Counted from the first letter of the stretch, positions 1 to 8,057 are shown. The stretch: 43,302 nt of DNA from Clostridiales bacterium UBA1774 (GCA_002314635.1 DCGQ01000042.1:1-43302), one strand, 5' to 3'. Notes: generated from the sequence alone by a model not told the origin. A program made the numbers and translations.

Positions 1-33
1 TTTGCACTAAAAACTATAGGGAGGAACATTTAT

Positions 34-1458
34 ATGGCAACCACACGACTAATGCCCCTTCATATCGGTAAGGGCAGAACCGTCAGCAGGGCGATCAGCA
101 AAATCATTGATTATGTCGAAAATCCGCAGAAAACCGATAACGGTAAACTTATCACAAGCTGGCAATGCGACAGCCGAACGGCAGATGCGGAATTTGCTTA
201 TTCAAAACAGGTATACATTCAGAAAACTGGAAGAATCCGCGGCGCAGATGATGTGATCGCGTACCACCTCCGGCAGTCTTTTGTCCCTGGAGAGATCACG
301 CCTGAAGAAGCAAACAGGCTCGGCTGTGAGCTGGCCCGACGTTTCACAAAAGGCAATCACGCCTATATTGTCTGTACCCACGTCGATAAGAAGCACATCC
401 ACAATCATATAATCTGGAACTCCACGGCATTGAGCCATGAGCGCAAGTTCCGAAACTTTTGGGGAAGCACCCGCGCCGTGCGGCGGCTGAACGATACCAT
501 CTGCATTGAAAACGGGTATTCCATCATTGAGAATCCGAATCGTCACGGACAACGCTATGACCAATGGCTTGGTGATAAAAAACCGTTCTCTCACCGAGAA
601 CGGATTTGCTACGCCATTGACGATGCAATGGCTCAGAAGCCGGAGAGCTTTGACGCTCTGCTTGCTATGCTCCGGCAGGCTGGGTTTGAGGTAAAAGGAA
701 ACGAAAACCCCTCTATCCGAGCCGAAGGACAAAAGCGTTATGCCCGCATGGACACGTTGGGCGAAGGCTACTCTGCGGCAGCTCTCCGGGCTGTCATCGC
801 CGGTGAACGTCAGCACAAACCGAAGGAACGCAAGGTTCAGAAAAAAGACGCGCCGGAGAAAAAGTCCGGGAATCTGCTGATCGACATTCAGGCGAAATTG
901 CAAGAAGGCAAAGGTGCCGGGTATGCGAATTGGGCAAAGAAATTCAACCTCAAACAGATGGCTCAGACGGTGGCATATCTTCAGGAGCATGATTTGACGG
1001 ATTACGACGTTCTTGCCGCAAAGTCCGCTGCGGCATCTGCCCGTTTCAACGAATTAAGCGAAAAGAATAAGGCGGCGGAAAAACGCTTGGCTGAGATTGC
1101 GGTCTTGGAAGTACAGATCGCAAACTACGCCAAAACGCGCGAGACCTATGTGGCATATCGGAAAGCCGGTTACTCCAAAAAGTTTTTTGCCGAGCATGAG
1201 CGCGAGATCACGATCCACAAAGCGGCAAAAAAGTGTTTCGACGATATGGGCATTACCAAGCTGCCCTCGATCCAGAGCTTGAAAGCAGAAAGGGCTAAGC
1301 TGATGGCAGAGAAAAAAGAGGCATACAGCGAATACCGCAAAGCGCGTGAAGAAATGAAAGAGCTGCTCACAGCCAAGGCGAATATTGACCAAATGTTAGC
1401 AAAGGAAAAGGAACATAATGATGACCTTGAGAAAAAGTTTTCAAAACTCGTCAAATAA
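34..1458 (+). CDS. MOBP-type relaxase / mobilization nuclease
   Basis: This 474-residue protein is a relaxase that would nick the origin of transfer of a mobilizable element and stay covalently attached to the DNA strand. The N-terminal half holds the histidine triad motif HVDKKHIHNHI at about residues 112-122, the metal site of MOBP/VirD2-like relaxases, followed by an Asn-rich strand. The catalytic tyrosine should lie near the N-terminus, but none of the candidates stands out. Residues from about 330 to the end are a long charged coiled coil, usual for the C-terminus of this family. The ATG follows a strong GGGAGGA Shine-Dalgarno. No auxiliary mobC gene is visible because the window starts 33 bases upstream. 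The gene is less GC-rich than the chromosomal genes downstream, which fits transfer. It is followed by a damaged recombinase, so the element is probably no longer autonomous. Confidence 0.9.
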   Translation: MATTRLMPLHIGKGRTVSRAISKIIDYVENPQKTDNGKLITSWQCDSRTADAEFAYSKQVYIQKTGRIRGADDVIAYHLRQSFVPGEITPEEANRLGCELARRFTKGNHAYIVCTHVDKKHIHNHIIWNSTALSHERKFRNFWGSTRAVRRLNDTICIENGYSIIENPNRHGQRYDQWLGDKKPFSHRERICYAIDDAMAQKPESFDALLAMLRQAGFEVKGNENPSIRAEGQKRYARMDTLGEGYSAAALRAVIAGERQHKPKERKVQKKDAPEKKSGNLLIDIQAKLQEGKGAGYANWAKKFNLKQMAQTVAYLQEHDLTDYDVLAAKSAAASARFNELSEKNKAAEKRLAEIAVLEVQIANYAKTRETYVAYRKAGYSKKFFAEHEREITIHKAAKKCFDDMGITKLPSIQSLKAERAKLMAEKKEAYSEYRKAREEMKELLTAKANIDQMLAKEKEHNDDLEKKFSKLVK

Positions 1459-1497
1459 ATGCAACCAAGAATTTGAAAAAAGGTACTTATATAGTGA

Positions 1498-1547
1498 ACA
1501 GGAAAAACATAATGCTTCTGTTATCGGCGTAGTGGTCATTTTCCTGT
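1498..1547. repeat. Inverted repeat / stem-loop after relaxase
   Basis: Perfect 9-bp arms ACAGGAAAA (1498-1506) and TTTTCCTGT (1539-1547) flank a 32-nt loop. It sits 40 bp after the relaxase stop. It could be a transcript-end structure or a recognition site of the element; there is no clear T-run on the plus strand. Confidence 0.5.
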
Positions 1548-1571
1548 AGCTTTGAGACGGAGGTGCGAGGT

Positions 1572-1670
1572 ATGGTATTCAATACCCGATATGGATTCCT
1601 GCGCTGGTCTGCCTATTTCGCCCTCTGTTTCTGGAGGTTGCGATTGAAAGCTAATAGGTCTGGCGTATAG
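1572..1670 (+). CDS. Possible 32-residue small ORF in mobile element
   Basis: An ATG at 1572 follows a good GGAGG Shine-Dalgarno with 8-nt spacing and opens 32 codons ending in TAG at 1668. The predicted peptide is rich in aromatic and basic residues (MVFNTRYGFLRWSAYF at the start) with no recognisable domain. Its stop codon lies inside the first arm of an inverted repeat (1663-1703). It may be a true small element protein or a leader peptide for the downstream gene. The support is the SD and the short intact frame only. Confidence 0.35.
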   Translation: MVFNTRYGFLRWSAYFALCFWRLRLKANRSGV

Positions 1671-1703
1671 CTCATGCAACTTATAACAATACGAGCTATA
1701 CGC
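1663..1703. repeat. Perfect 11-bp inverted repeat, 19-nt loop
   Basis: GCGTATAGCTC (1663-1673) and its exact complement GAGCTATACGC (1693-1703) form a stem with a 19-nt loop between the small ORF and the lipoprotein ORF. No T-run follows, so a terminator is unlikely. A protein-binding site, attachment-site remnant or leader hairpin are all possible. Confidence 0.55.
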
Positions 1704-1743
1704 ATAACTTGGGATGTATTTCGTGATAGAGAGGTTATATATT

Positions 1744-1959
1744 ATGCTGTTGAAATATAAAATAGTATTGTTGTTTCCTTTGGTATTTTTTATCTTGTTG
1801 TTTATGCTTAATGGTTGCTCTACAGCGAGTGATTTATCTGTCGATAATGGAGATGTTACGGCAGAAGATACCGATATCCAAGTTGATGAACAACATCATA
1901 ATCTGAGTATTGACGGATCACTCCTTGTTTCAGAGTTTATTACCAACGATACAAAGTAA
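1744..1959 (+). CDS. Small lipoprotein, probably 3'-truncated
   Basis: This 71-residue frame starts at an ATG after a GAGAGG site. It begins with a lysine, a long hydrophobic stretch and a lipobox LNGC (Cys at residue 25), the signal for lipoprotein signal peptidase II and membrane anchoring. The remaining 46 residues are acidic and show no recognisable domain. The stop lies exactly where sequence matching the body of a serine recombinase begins (about 1950-1960), so the lipoprotein gene has probably lost its 3' part in the same event that removed the recombinase start. The region 1700-1955 is clearly AT-richer than both flanks. The lipoprotein signal is clear; the function is unknown. Confidence 0.55.
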   Translation: MLLKYKIVLLFPLVFFILLFMLNGCSTASDLSVDNGDVTAEDTDIQVDEQHHNLSIDGSLLVSEFITNDTK

Positions 1960-3562
1960 CAGCATTTCCAATCAGAGAAAATTATTGCAAAAAGCCACGG
2001 CGGAATTCGGATACAGTCGTGTTCTTGAATTCCTTGACGACGGGATTTCGGGATGGACCTTTGACCGCCCCGGCTTTCGGGCCATGGAGCAGAGCATCAT
2101 CAAAGGTGAGATTGATGCGGTTTTTGTAAAAGATATGTCCCGTCTCGGGCGGAACTATCTGCAATGCGGCTATTATACGGAACATTTCTTTCCCGACAAC
2201 GATGTGCGGTTCATTGCGGTCAACGATAATGTGGACAGCAGCAAGGGCGAAAACGAACTGGCTCCCGTCAAAAATCTGTTCAACGAATGGTATATCCGGG
2301 ACACCAGTATGAAAATCCGCGCTTCCCACCGCATCAAGGGAAATTCCGGTGAACCGCTGTCCAAGCCGCCTTACGGTTACAAGAAGGACCCGGACGACAA
2401 AAAGCACTGGCTGATTGACGAAAGAGCTGCGGAGGTTGTTCGGCAGATCTTCAAGCTCTATGTGGAAGGCCGTGGCACGGAACAAATTGCGGGACAACTG
2501 GAGCGGAGCGGGATTCTCACGCCGAATGCCTATGCAAAGGAACATGGTTTCAAGGTCAGCGGAATGGTTTCGGATAACAAATACTGCTGGCGAAGCTCCA
2601 CCGTTTCCAAGATACTGGCGCAGGAAGAATACTGCGGCGACATCATCAACTTTAAGACCTTTTCCAGATCCTACAAAAACAAGAAGCGTCATCCCAATGA
2701 CCGGGAAAACTGGGCAATCTTTCAGGGCGTCAACGAACCGATCATTGAACGGGAAATATTTGAAAAGGTACAGCAGAAACGGGGCACGGTTCACAACAAG
2801 AAGCGAAAAAATGCCGAACACAATATGTTCTCCGGGCTGCTGGTATGCTCCGACTGCGGTGGACTCTTGCATTTTCATTTCAATCAAGGAAACCGCAACA
2901 TCCAGTATTTCAATTGCTCTAACAATAACGGAAGAAGCCGCACCTGCCCCACCACCCACTACATTCGGCAGGACTATCTGGAAAAAATCGTCCTGACCGA
3001 TCTGAACCGTCTGATTGCTTTTACCAATCAGTATAAGGACGAGTTCCTTCGGCTTCTGGAAAAAAGCAGCGGTTTTGAATTTGGTCAGAAGCAGAAATCC
3101 AGAGAAGCGGAAATGGAACGGCTGCGGCATCGGAACGAAGAGATCGACCGATTGTTTGGTACGCTCTACGAGGACAAAATCAAGGGCAATCTTTCCCCGG
3201 AGCGGTTTGCACGAATGTCGCAGGTGTACGAGAAGGAACAGGAGGAAAACAATCAGAAGCTTTCTGCTCTTTCCGAACAAATAAAAAGTGATGCCAAACA
3301 GATTGACACCACAAAAGTATTTCTGGATATTGTTGAAAAGTCCACCCATCTGGAAAAGCTGAGTACCGAGGTGGTTCGTGAATTCATCGATAAAATCGTT
3401 GTCCATCACCGGCAGGAAATCGAGGGCGTCACCTACCAGAAGGTCGAGATTTATTACAATGTGATCGGACGCTTTGAGCTTCCCACATGGTACACAGCAG
3501 GAATCGGCTTCTCCCCCGGCAGAAGCGCAGTAAGTCTTCTCAGAAATACAAAAAACGGCTGA
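1910..3562 (+). pseudogene. Large serine recombinase lacking its catalytic N-terminus
   Basis: From about 1957 on, the frame reads as a large serine recombinase: the SNSISNQRKLL segment, VKDMSRLGRNYL of the resolvase domain, the recombinase domain, the zinc-ribbon cysteines CSDCGG and CSNNNGRSRTC, and a C-terminal coiled coil ending in a DKIVVHHR-type tail. Family members start with a strand of the type YxRLSxxD that carries the nucleophilic serine, about 20-25 residues before SNSIxNQ. Here that segment is absent and is replaced by about 16 codons that overlap the lipoprotein ORF in another frame; the first in-frame start is TTG at 1910. The enzyme should therefore be unable to cleave DNA. 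The last residues run into the tRNA-Pro terminator, so the 3' end may be at the element-chromosome border. It could still bind DNA. Confidence 0.85.
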
Positions 3563-3589
3563 AACAGGATGTAAATCCTATTTCAACCG
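3550..3589 (-). terminator. Rho-independent terminator of tRNA-Pro
   Basis: Read on the minus strand, a 14-bp stem (CGGTTGAAATAGGA pairing with TCCTGTTTCAGCCG, two G-T pairs) with a 6-nt loop is followed by six T. It lies just after the tRNA-Pro 3' end. On the plus strand the same stem has two C-A mismatches, so the minus strand is the functional direction. It overlaps the last codons of the recombinase frame. Confidence 0.8.
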
Positions 3590-3595
3590 TCCAAG

Positions 3596-3671
3596 TGGTC
3601 CGAGTGACAGGTTTCGAACCTGCGGCCTGATGGTCCCAAACCATCCGCGCTACCAACTGCGCTACACCCGG
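3596..3671 (-). tRNA. tRNA-Pro (anticodon TGG)
   Basis: The 76-nt minus-strand gene folds as a complete cloverleaf. The acceptor stem CCGGGTG pairs with CACTCGG (one G-T), the D-arm has GCGCAGTTGGTAGCGC, the anticodon loop is TTTGGGA (anticodon TGG) and the T-loop is TTCGAAA. The CCA end is encoded. A terminator follows immediately. The mobile-element remnant ends against its 3' side, a common landing site for integrating elements. Confidence 0.95.
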
Positions 3672-3677
3672 ATAAAG

Positions 3678-3698
3678 CTCCCCCGGTCTGCGGGGGAG
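3678..3698. terminator. GC-rich hairpin between PPOX gene and tRNA-Pro
   Basis: A perfect 8-bp stem CTCCCCCG / CGGGGGAG with a 5-nt loop lies 11 bp past the stop of the minus-strand PPOX gene. On the minus strand only CTTTAT follows, so it is a weak terminator or an RNA-processing structure upstream of the tRNA. Confidence 0.5.
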
Positions 3699-3708
3699 TG
3701 GGATATAC

Positions 3709-4107
3709 TCAGAAGTTGAAGGACTCGAAATTGCCGCCCATGTCGGCGATCTCGGCGTAGCCTTCCTTCATCCAGAAATTGCCCAGCACATTGCCGGTTT
3801 TCTCATTGTAGAGATGGGTGAGCATGGGACTGTGGGCGAATACCTTCTCCATGGTCTCGGCGCTGTCATCCGGCACGGCGATGCCGCGGATCCGGATCCA
3901 CTGATTCTTCTTGTTCAGCGCGCAGATTTCCACGTTGGGGTTGGCAATGGTCTGCTTATAGGATTCCTTCTGCTTGCCCATGCCAAAGTAGAACTTGCCG
4001 TCCAGCTCCATGAAGAAGCCGAAGGGACGCACGCGGGGCTTGTCACCGTCGCAGGAAGCGTAGAAGAATACGCCGGCATCTTTCAGAAAATCAAGAAGTT
4101 TTTCCAT
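3709..4107 (-). CDS. Pyridoxamine 5'-phosphate oxidase-family flavoprotein
   Basis: This 132-residue protein has the split-barrel flavin-binding fold of the PPOX superfamily. Visible features are the N-terminal amphipathic helix, the strand FFYASCDGDKPRVRPFGF (about 14-31) in which the RVRPF arginines usually contact the FMN phosphate, and the FYFGMGKQKESYKQ stretch. At about 130 residues it matches the small single-domain PPOX proteins of anaerobes, not PdxH itself, and the substrate is unknown. ATG at 4107 is preceded by AAAAGGAGAAG. A TTGCTT-17-TATAGT promoter lies 33 bp upstream. It is divergent from the OYE-like gene, whose flavin chemistry might be related, but nothing proves a link. 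Confidence 0.85.
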   Translation of the reverse strand: MEKLLDFLKDAGVFFYASCDGDKPRVRPFGFFMELDGKFYFGMGKQKESYKQTIANPNVEICALNKKNQWIRIRGIAVPDDSAETMEKVFAHSPMLTHLYNEKTGNVLGNFWMKEGYAEIADMGGNFESFNF

Positions 4108-4139
4108 GATTCTTCTCCTTTTGTGTTTTGTATGCCGTC

Positions 4140-4168
4140 ACTATACCACACTTGCTCCAAAAAAGCAA
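4140..4168 (-). promoter_or_regulatory. Promoter of PPOX gene
   Basis: Minus-strand TTGCTT (4163-4168), 17-bp spacer and TATAGT (4140-4145). The predicted start is about 25 nt upstream of the ATG at 4107, leaving room for the SD. Confidence 0.6.
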
Positions 4169-4204
4169 TCATCCTCTGCGAGTTTCTGTACAGCAGAAAT
4201 ACCC

Positions 4205-4233
4205 TTGCAGGATGACCGTGACGGGTTTATACT
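4205..4233 (+). promoter_or_regulatory. Promoter of OYE-like gene
   Basis: TTGCAG (4205-4210), 17-bp spacer and TATACT (4228-4233) place the transcript start near 4240. This supports the downstream ATG at 4271 as the real start, not the longer open frame that begins at 4106. Confidence 0.6.
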
Positions 4234-4270
4234 GTTTCCATATGAATTTAACGGAAAGGACAGAATCACC

Positions 4271-6229
4271 ATGTATCAGTGTCATTATCCGCATCTGTTC
4301 ACGCCCATCGTGCTGGGCGGCCAGCTTTTCCGCAGCCGTCTGTTCGCTTCGCCCACAGGCCTCCAGCATAATCACTACGGCAATCACCCCATCAACGAAA
4401 CCATCTGCTACTACGAGCGAAAAGCCATTGGCGGTGCGGCCTCCGTCTGCATCGGCGACGCCATGGTGGACGGGGAAATCGCACTGGCTAACGGCAACCA
4501 TATCCTGCTGGATGACCCCACCGGCCGACCCCATCTGACCAAGCTGGCGGAGGCGATCCGGCGGCACGGCGCTGTGCCCAGCATGGAGATGTCCCACGGC
4601 GGCAACGCTGCCCGCATTTCCTATGCTGCCGGTCACACCATCTACGGGCCAACGGCCAGCGATTCCGCAGGCTCCTTCGGCCAGCCCATCCATGCCGAAG
4701 CCATGACGGAGGAGATCATTCAGCGTACCATCCGCAAGCACGCACAGGCGGCGGCCTTCGCCAAGTCCTGCGGCTTCGGCATGGTCACGATTCACGGTGG
4801 CCACGGCTGGCTGCTGAGCCAGTTTATGTCCCCGAAAACCAACACCCGTACCGATGAATGGGGCGGTTCCTTTGAAAAGCGGATGCGCTTCCCACTGGCG
4901 GTCATTCAGGCGGTTCGGGAAGCGGTGGGACCCAAGTTCCCCATTGAGATTCGTCTCAGCGGCAGCGAGGTCTACGATGGCGGCTACGATCTGGATTACG
5001 GCATTCAGATTGCCAAAGCGCTGGACGGAAAGGTGGATCTGCTCCATATCTCTGCCGGCAGCCATGAGGTTGCCGAGGTATTCACCGTGACCCATCCCAA
5101 TATGTTTTTGGAGGACGGCGTGAATGTAAAATACGCCGCCGAGATCAAGAAGCATGTCAGTACCCCCGTTGCCACGGTAGGCGCGCTCAGCGACCCTGAA
5201 CTGCTGGAGGAGATCATTGCCTCCGGAAAGGCGGATGTGGTGGAGCTGGCCCGCGGCCTGATCGCTGACCCGGATCTGCCCAGAAAGGCGCGGGAAGGCC
5301 GGGAAGACGAGATCGTCCACTGTATGCGCTGCTTCACCTGCTTCTCCAGTCTGATGACCCGGGGACAAATCTGCTGCGCACTGAATCCGGAAATCTGCAA
5401 CGAATCCGAAGTGAAGTATGAAACCCCCGCCGCTGAGAAAAAGACCGTCCTGATTGCGGGCGGCGGCATCGGCGGTATGCAGGCAGCGCTGACTGCCTCC
5501 CAGCGTGGGCACAAGGTCATCCTCTGCGAAAAGACGGATAAGCTGGGCGGCGTACTGCTGTGTGAGGATAAGGTGCCCTTCAAGAAGCACCTTAGCGAGT
5601 ACTTGGAACGGCAGGCCCGCATGGTGTCCCGCGCCCCCATTGATGTACGGCTGAACACCACGGTGACGCCGGAGCTGGCAAAGGAGCTGAACCCGGATGT
5701 GATCATTGCAGCTATGGGCTCCCGTCCCATGCTGCCGCCGATCCCGGGCCTGCGGGAGAACGCGGCCATTGCAGAAGAAATCTACCGCGATCCGGAAAAG
5801 GCCGGCAAGCGGATGGTGATTCTGGGCGGCGGTCTGGTAGGCTGCGAGCTGGGTATCTATATGGCAGAGCAGGGCAGGGAAGTGACCATTCTGGAAATGG
5901 CCCCTGCGCTGAATGCGGGAAGCAACCTGCTGCAGGGTCAGTCCATCGGCCTGCAGATCAAGCGGCTGAACATCAACGCCAGAGTGAAATCCAAGGTGAC
6001 CAAAGTGACCGCCGAGGGCGTTACCGCCGAAACACCGGATGGGGAGCAGTTCTTCCCGGCAGATACGGTGGTCTGCGCGCTGGGCATGAAGCCGCTGCAG
6101 GAGGAAGCCGCCGCACTGGCACTGTGCGCCCCCGAATTTCACATCATCGGCGACTGCGTCACACCTGCCACCATCTATCAGGCAACCAACGCCGCCTACT
6201 TTGCCGCGAAGGATATCGGCAAGAAGTAA
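4271..6229 (+). CDS. NADH:flavin oxidoreductase / 2,4-dienoyl-CoA reductase-like (OYE family)
   Basis: This 652-residue enzyme has the three-part build of 2,4-dienoyl-CoA reductase FadH, trimethylamine dehydrogenase and the bile-acid enzymes BaiCD/BaiH. Residues 1-345 form an FMN TIM barrel with the family motif HGGHGWLLSQFMSP (175-188) and RTDEWGGSFEKR. Cysteines 351, 354, 357 and 368/369 form the [4Fe-4S] site. Two Rossmann motifs follow, AGGGIGGMQAA (about 396) for FAD and ILGGGLVGCELG (about 516) for NAD(P)H. Such enzymes reduce activated C=C bonds using NAD(P)H. The substrate cannot be read from the sequence; enoyl-CoA, bile acid or plant phenolic enones are candidates. The start follows GGAAAGGA and its own promoter. 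It stands alone, divergent from the PPOX gene, and ends at a strong hairpin. Confidence 0.9.
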   Translation: MYQCHYPHLFTPIVLGGQLFRSRLFASPTGLQHNHYGNHPINETICYYERKAIGGAASVCIGDAMVDGEIALANGNHILLDDPTGRPHLTKLAEAIRRHGAVPSMEMSHGGNAARISYAAGHTIYGPTASDSAGSFGQPIHAEAMTEEIIQRTIRKHAQAAAFAKSCGFGMVTIHGGHGWLLSQFMSPKTNTRTDEWGGSFEKRMRFPLAVIQAVREAVGPKFPIEIRLSGSEVYDGGYDLDYGIQIAKALDGKVDLLHISAGSHEVAEVFTVTHPNMFLEDGVNVKYAAEIKKHVSTPVATVGALSDPELLEEIIASGKADVVELARGLIADPDLPRKAREGREDEIVHCMRCFTCFSSLMTRGQICCALNPEICNESEVKYETPAAEKKTVLIAGGGIGGMQAALTASQRGHKVILCEKTDKLGGVLLCEDKVPFKKHLSEYLERQARMVSRAPIDVRLNTTVTPELAKELNPDVIIAAMGSRPMLPPIPGLRENAAIAEEIYRDPEKAGKRMVILGGGLVGCELGIYMAEQGREVTILEMAPALNAGSNLLQGQSIGLQIKRLNINARVKSKVTKVTAEGVTAETPDGEQFFPADTVVCALGMKPLQEEAAALALCAPEFHIIGDCVTPATIYQATNAAYFAAKDIGKK

Positions 6230-6244
6230 GAGAAAACAGAAACC

Positions 6245-6270
6245 GCCGGTCAGCAATTTTGCTGACCGGC
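6245..6270. terminator. Convergent-gene terminator hairpin
   Basis: A perfect 11-bp stem GCCGGTCAGCA / TGCTGACCGGC with a 4-nt loop lies between the convergent OYE-like and pseudopilin genes. T-rich sequence follows on the plus strand, so it can serve both transcripts. Confidence 0.75.
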
Positions 6271-6277
6271 GAAATGT

Positions 6278-6688
6278 TTATTTGCTTTTATTAATTATCT
6301 CGATGGAGAAAGATTGAGCATTGGTGTCGTAGCGAACATTCCATCCGGAGATTTCAGCTTCTATTTTACTGGCATCTACTTCACAGCCGTTCAGCTTCGT
6401 TTTTTCGTCTTTGTTATAGAGTGTCCAGTTGTCCAGCGTCTGTTCGGCGGGAACTTCAATCTGATAATAGGGACCATCGTATATAATATCTTCGTCTGTA
6501 AAATTATCCTCGGCCAGCGCGGTGGAGAGCTTGGAATAGGCGACGCGGAGGGCGGCCATGTCACGGGCTTCTCTGGATTTCTCTCTTGCGTTCATCATAG
6601 TGGGGATTCCGATGCCGACCATCACGGCGATGATGGCGACCACGATGAGCATTTCCATCAAAGTAAAACCTTTATTTTGCTTCTGCAT
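6278..6688 (-). CDS. Type IV pilin / type II secretion pseudopilin-like protein
   Basis: This 136-residue protein begins with a classic prepilin leader: a short basic segment MQKQNKG, the cleavage point before FTLMEMLIVVAIIAV, and Glu at position +5 of the mature protein. The hydrophobic helix (about 8-30) anchors it in the membrane, and the rest would be a small globular pseudopilin domain. ATG at 6688 is chosen over longer frames because AAAGGAG lies 6 nt upstream and the leader starts there. No prepilin peptidase, ATPase or platform protein is near, so it is an orphan that would need assembly machinery encoded elsewhere. A promoter (6773-6801) lies upstream. Confidence 0.85.
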   Translation of the reverse strand: MQKQNKGFTLMEMLIVVAIIAVMVGIGIPTMMNAREKSREARDMAALRVAYSKLSTALAEDNFTDEDIIYDGPYYQIEVPAEQTLDNWTLYNKDEKTKLNGCEVDASKIEAEISGWNVRYDTNAQSFSIEIINKSK

Positions 6689-6772
6689 AAATCTGCTCCT
6701 TTCCCTTTCTGGCGCAAGACGCGAAACACTCTGAGTTTCCCAAAATCGGAACATTCTATCCTGTTTCAATTC

Positions 6773-6801
6773 ATTATAGTACAGAACAAAAGAAACCGCA
6801 A
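6773..6801 (-). promoter_or_regulatory. Promoter of pseudopilin gene
   Basis: Minus-strand TTGCGG (6796-6801), 17-bp spacer and a perfect TATAAT (6773-6778). The -35 box lies inside the terminator stem of the upstream aminotransferase gene. Confidence 0.55.
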
Positions 6802-6822
6802 GCCCAAAATCAGGCTTGCGGT
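6785..6822 (-). terminator. Terminator of aminotransferase gene
   Basis: A perfect 10-bp stem ACCGCAAGCC / GGCTTGCGGT with an 8-nt loop is followed on the minus strand by TTTCTTTTG. It lies 45 bp after the aminotransferase stop and overlaps the next promoter. Confidence 0.75.
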
Positions 6823-6866
6823 AAAAAATTGTGTCAGAAAACCTGCAAATTGTCACAAACAGACAA

Positions 6867-8057
6867 TCAGGCGTTCAGGAAGGCTTCCAGACGGTCAAGA
6901 CCCTTCTGAATGTCCTCCATGCTGGCGGCGTAAGTCCAGCGCAGGTAGTTGGGCTCGCCGAAGCCGCCGCAGGGAACCAGAGCCACATTCTGGGTTTCCA
7001 GGAAAGCCATGGCGAAATCACTGCCGTTCTGGATCAGCTTGCCGCCCAGCGTTTTGCCGATCAGCGCGTCAATGTTCATCATCACATAGAAAGCGCCCTC
7101 CGGCATCAGGCAGCAGACACCGTTCATGGAGTTGATGCGGTTGGCCATGTAGGTGCGCCGTTCCTCGAATACCTTGCGCATATCCTCCACGCTTTCCTGC
7201 GGGCCGTTCAGCGCTTCGATGGCGGCCCACTGGGAAATGGTGCTGGGAGCGCTGGTGGAGTGGCTCAGGAAGTTGGACATGATCTTGCTCAGCTTCTTGT
7301 CGCAGGCGGTGTAGCCGATACGCCAGCCGGTCATGGCATAGGACTTGCTGACGCCGTTGATAAGGATGGTGTGCGCCTTGATCTCGGGGGAGAGGGAAGC
7401 CACACTGACGAAGGTGCGGCCGTCATAGACCAGCTTGTAGTAGATTTCATCGGACATGATCCACAGGTCATGCTTGACGCAGACCTCGCAAATCGCCCGC
7501 AGCTCGGCTTCGTTATAGCACATACCGGTGGGGTTGGAAGGATTGTTCAGAAGCAGAACCTTGGACTTCTCCGTGATGGCGGCTTCCAGCGCGGCCGGGG
7601 TCAGCTTGAAGCCGGTCTCCGCCGTGGTGGGTACCACCACCGGCACGCCGCCGGCCATGGCAACCGCTTCCGTATAAGTGACCCAGTAGGGTGCGGGCAC
7701 GATGGCTTCGTCCCCGTCATCCAGCAGGGAACACAGGCAAACATAGATGCTGTGCTTGGCGCCGGAGGCCACCACGATCTCGGCTGGGGTATAGTCCAGA
7801 TCCAGATCCGCCTTCAGACGGTCACAGACTGCCTGCTTCAGAGCGGGCAGACCGCTGGCAGGGGTATATTTGGTCTTTCCGGCATGGATGGCCTGAATGG
7901 CGGCGTCCTTGATGTTTTCGGGCGTATCAAAATCCGGCTCTCCGGTGCCGAAGTTGATCACATCCTTGCCCTCGGCTTTCAGCTGATTGGCCAGTGCGCT
8001 GACTGCCAGCGTGCTGGACTCGTGGATTGCGGACGCTTTTTTGGAAAAAGATTTCAT
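6867..8057 (-). CDS. Class I PLP-dependent aminotransferase (aspartate aminotransferase type)
   Basis: This 396-residue fold-type I enzyme resembles the bacterial subgroup Ib aspartate aminotransferases (AspB/AspC of Firmicutes). Visible landmarks are FGTGEPDFDTP near the N-terminus, NPSNPTG (substrate and PLP contact), the SDEIYYKLVYDG strand with the PLP-ring Asp and Tyr, SKSYAMTGWRIGY with the Schiff-base lysine, and a C-terminal arginine in the LRWTYA strand that should bind the substrate carboxylate. It would swap amino groups between aspartate or related amino acids and 2-oxoglutarate in the cytosol. A longer frame starts at 8072, but that ATG overlaps the GGAGG Shine-Dalgarno of the ATG at 8057, so 8057 is preferred. 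It has its own promoter and terminator, so it is a single-gene unit. Confidence 0.9.
   Translation of the reverse strand: MKSFSKKASAIHESSTLAVSALANQLKAEGKDVINFGTGEPDFDTPENIKDAAIQAIHAGKTKYTPASGLPALKQAVCDRLKADLDLDYTPAEIVVASGAKHSIYVCLCSLLDDGDEAIVPAPYWVTYTEAVAMAGGVPVVVPTTAETGFKLTPAALEAAITEKSKVLLLNNPSNPTGMCYNEAELRAICEVCVKHDLWIMSDEIYYKLVYDGRTFVSVASLSPEIKAHTILINGVSKSYAMTGWRIGYTACDKKLSKIMSNFLSHSTSAPSTISQWAAIEALNGPQESVEDMRKVFEERRTYMANRINSMNGVCCLMPEGAFYVMMNIDALIGKTLGGKLIQNGSDFAMAFLETQNVALVPCGGFGEPNYLRWTYAASMEDIQKGLDRLEAFLNA

Noticed and set aside
4106..4270. 55-residue N-terminal extension of the OYE-like enzyme
   Set aside because: It overlaps the promoter at 4205-4233 and the divergent gene start; the family N-terminus begins at 4271.
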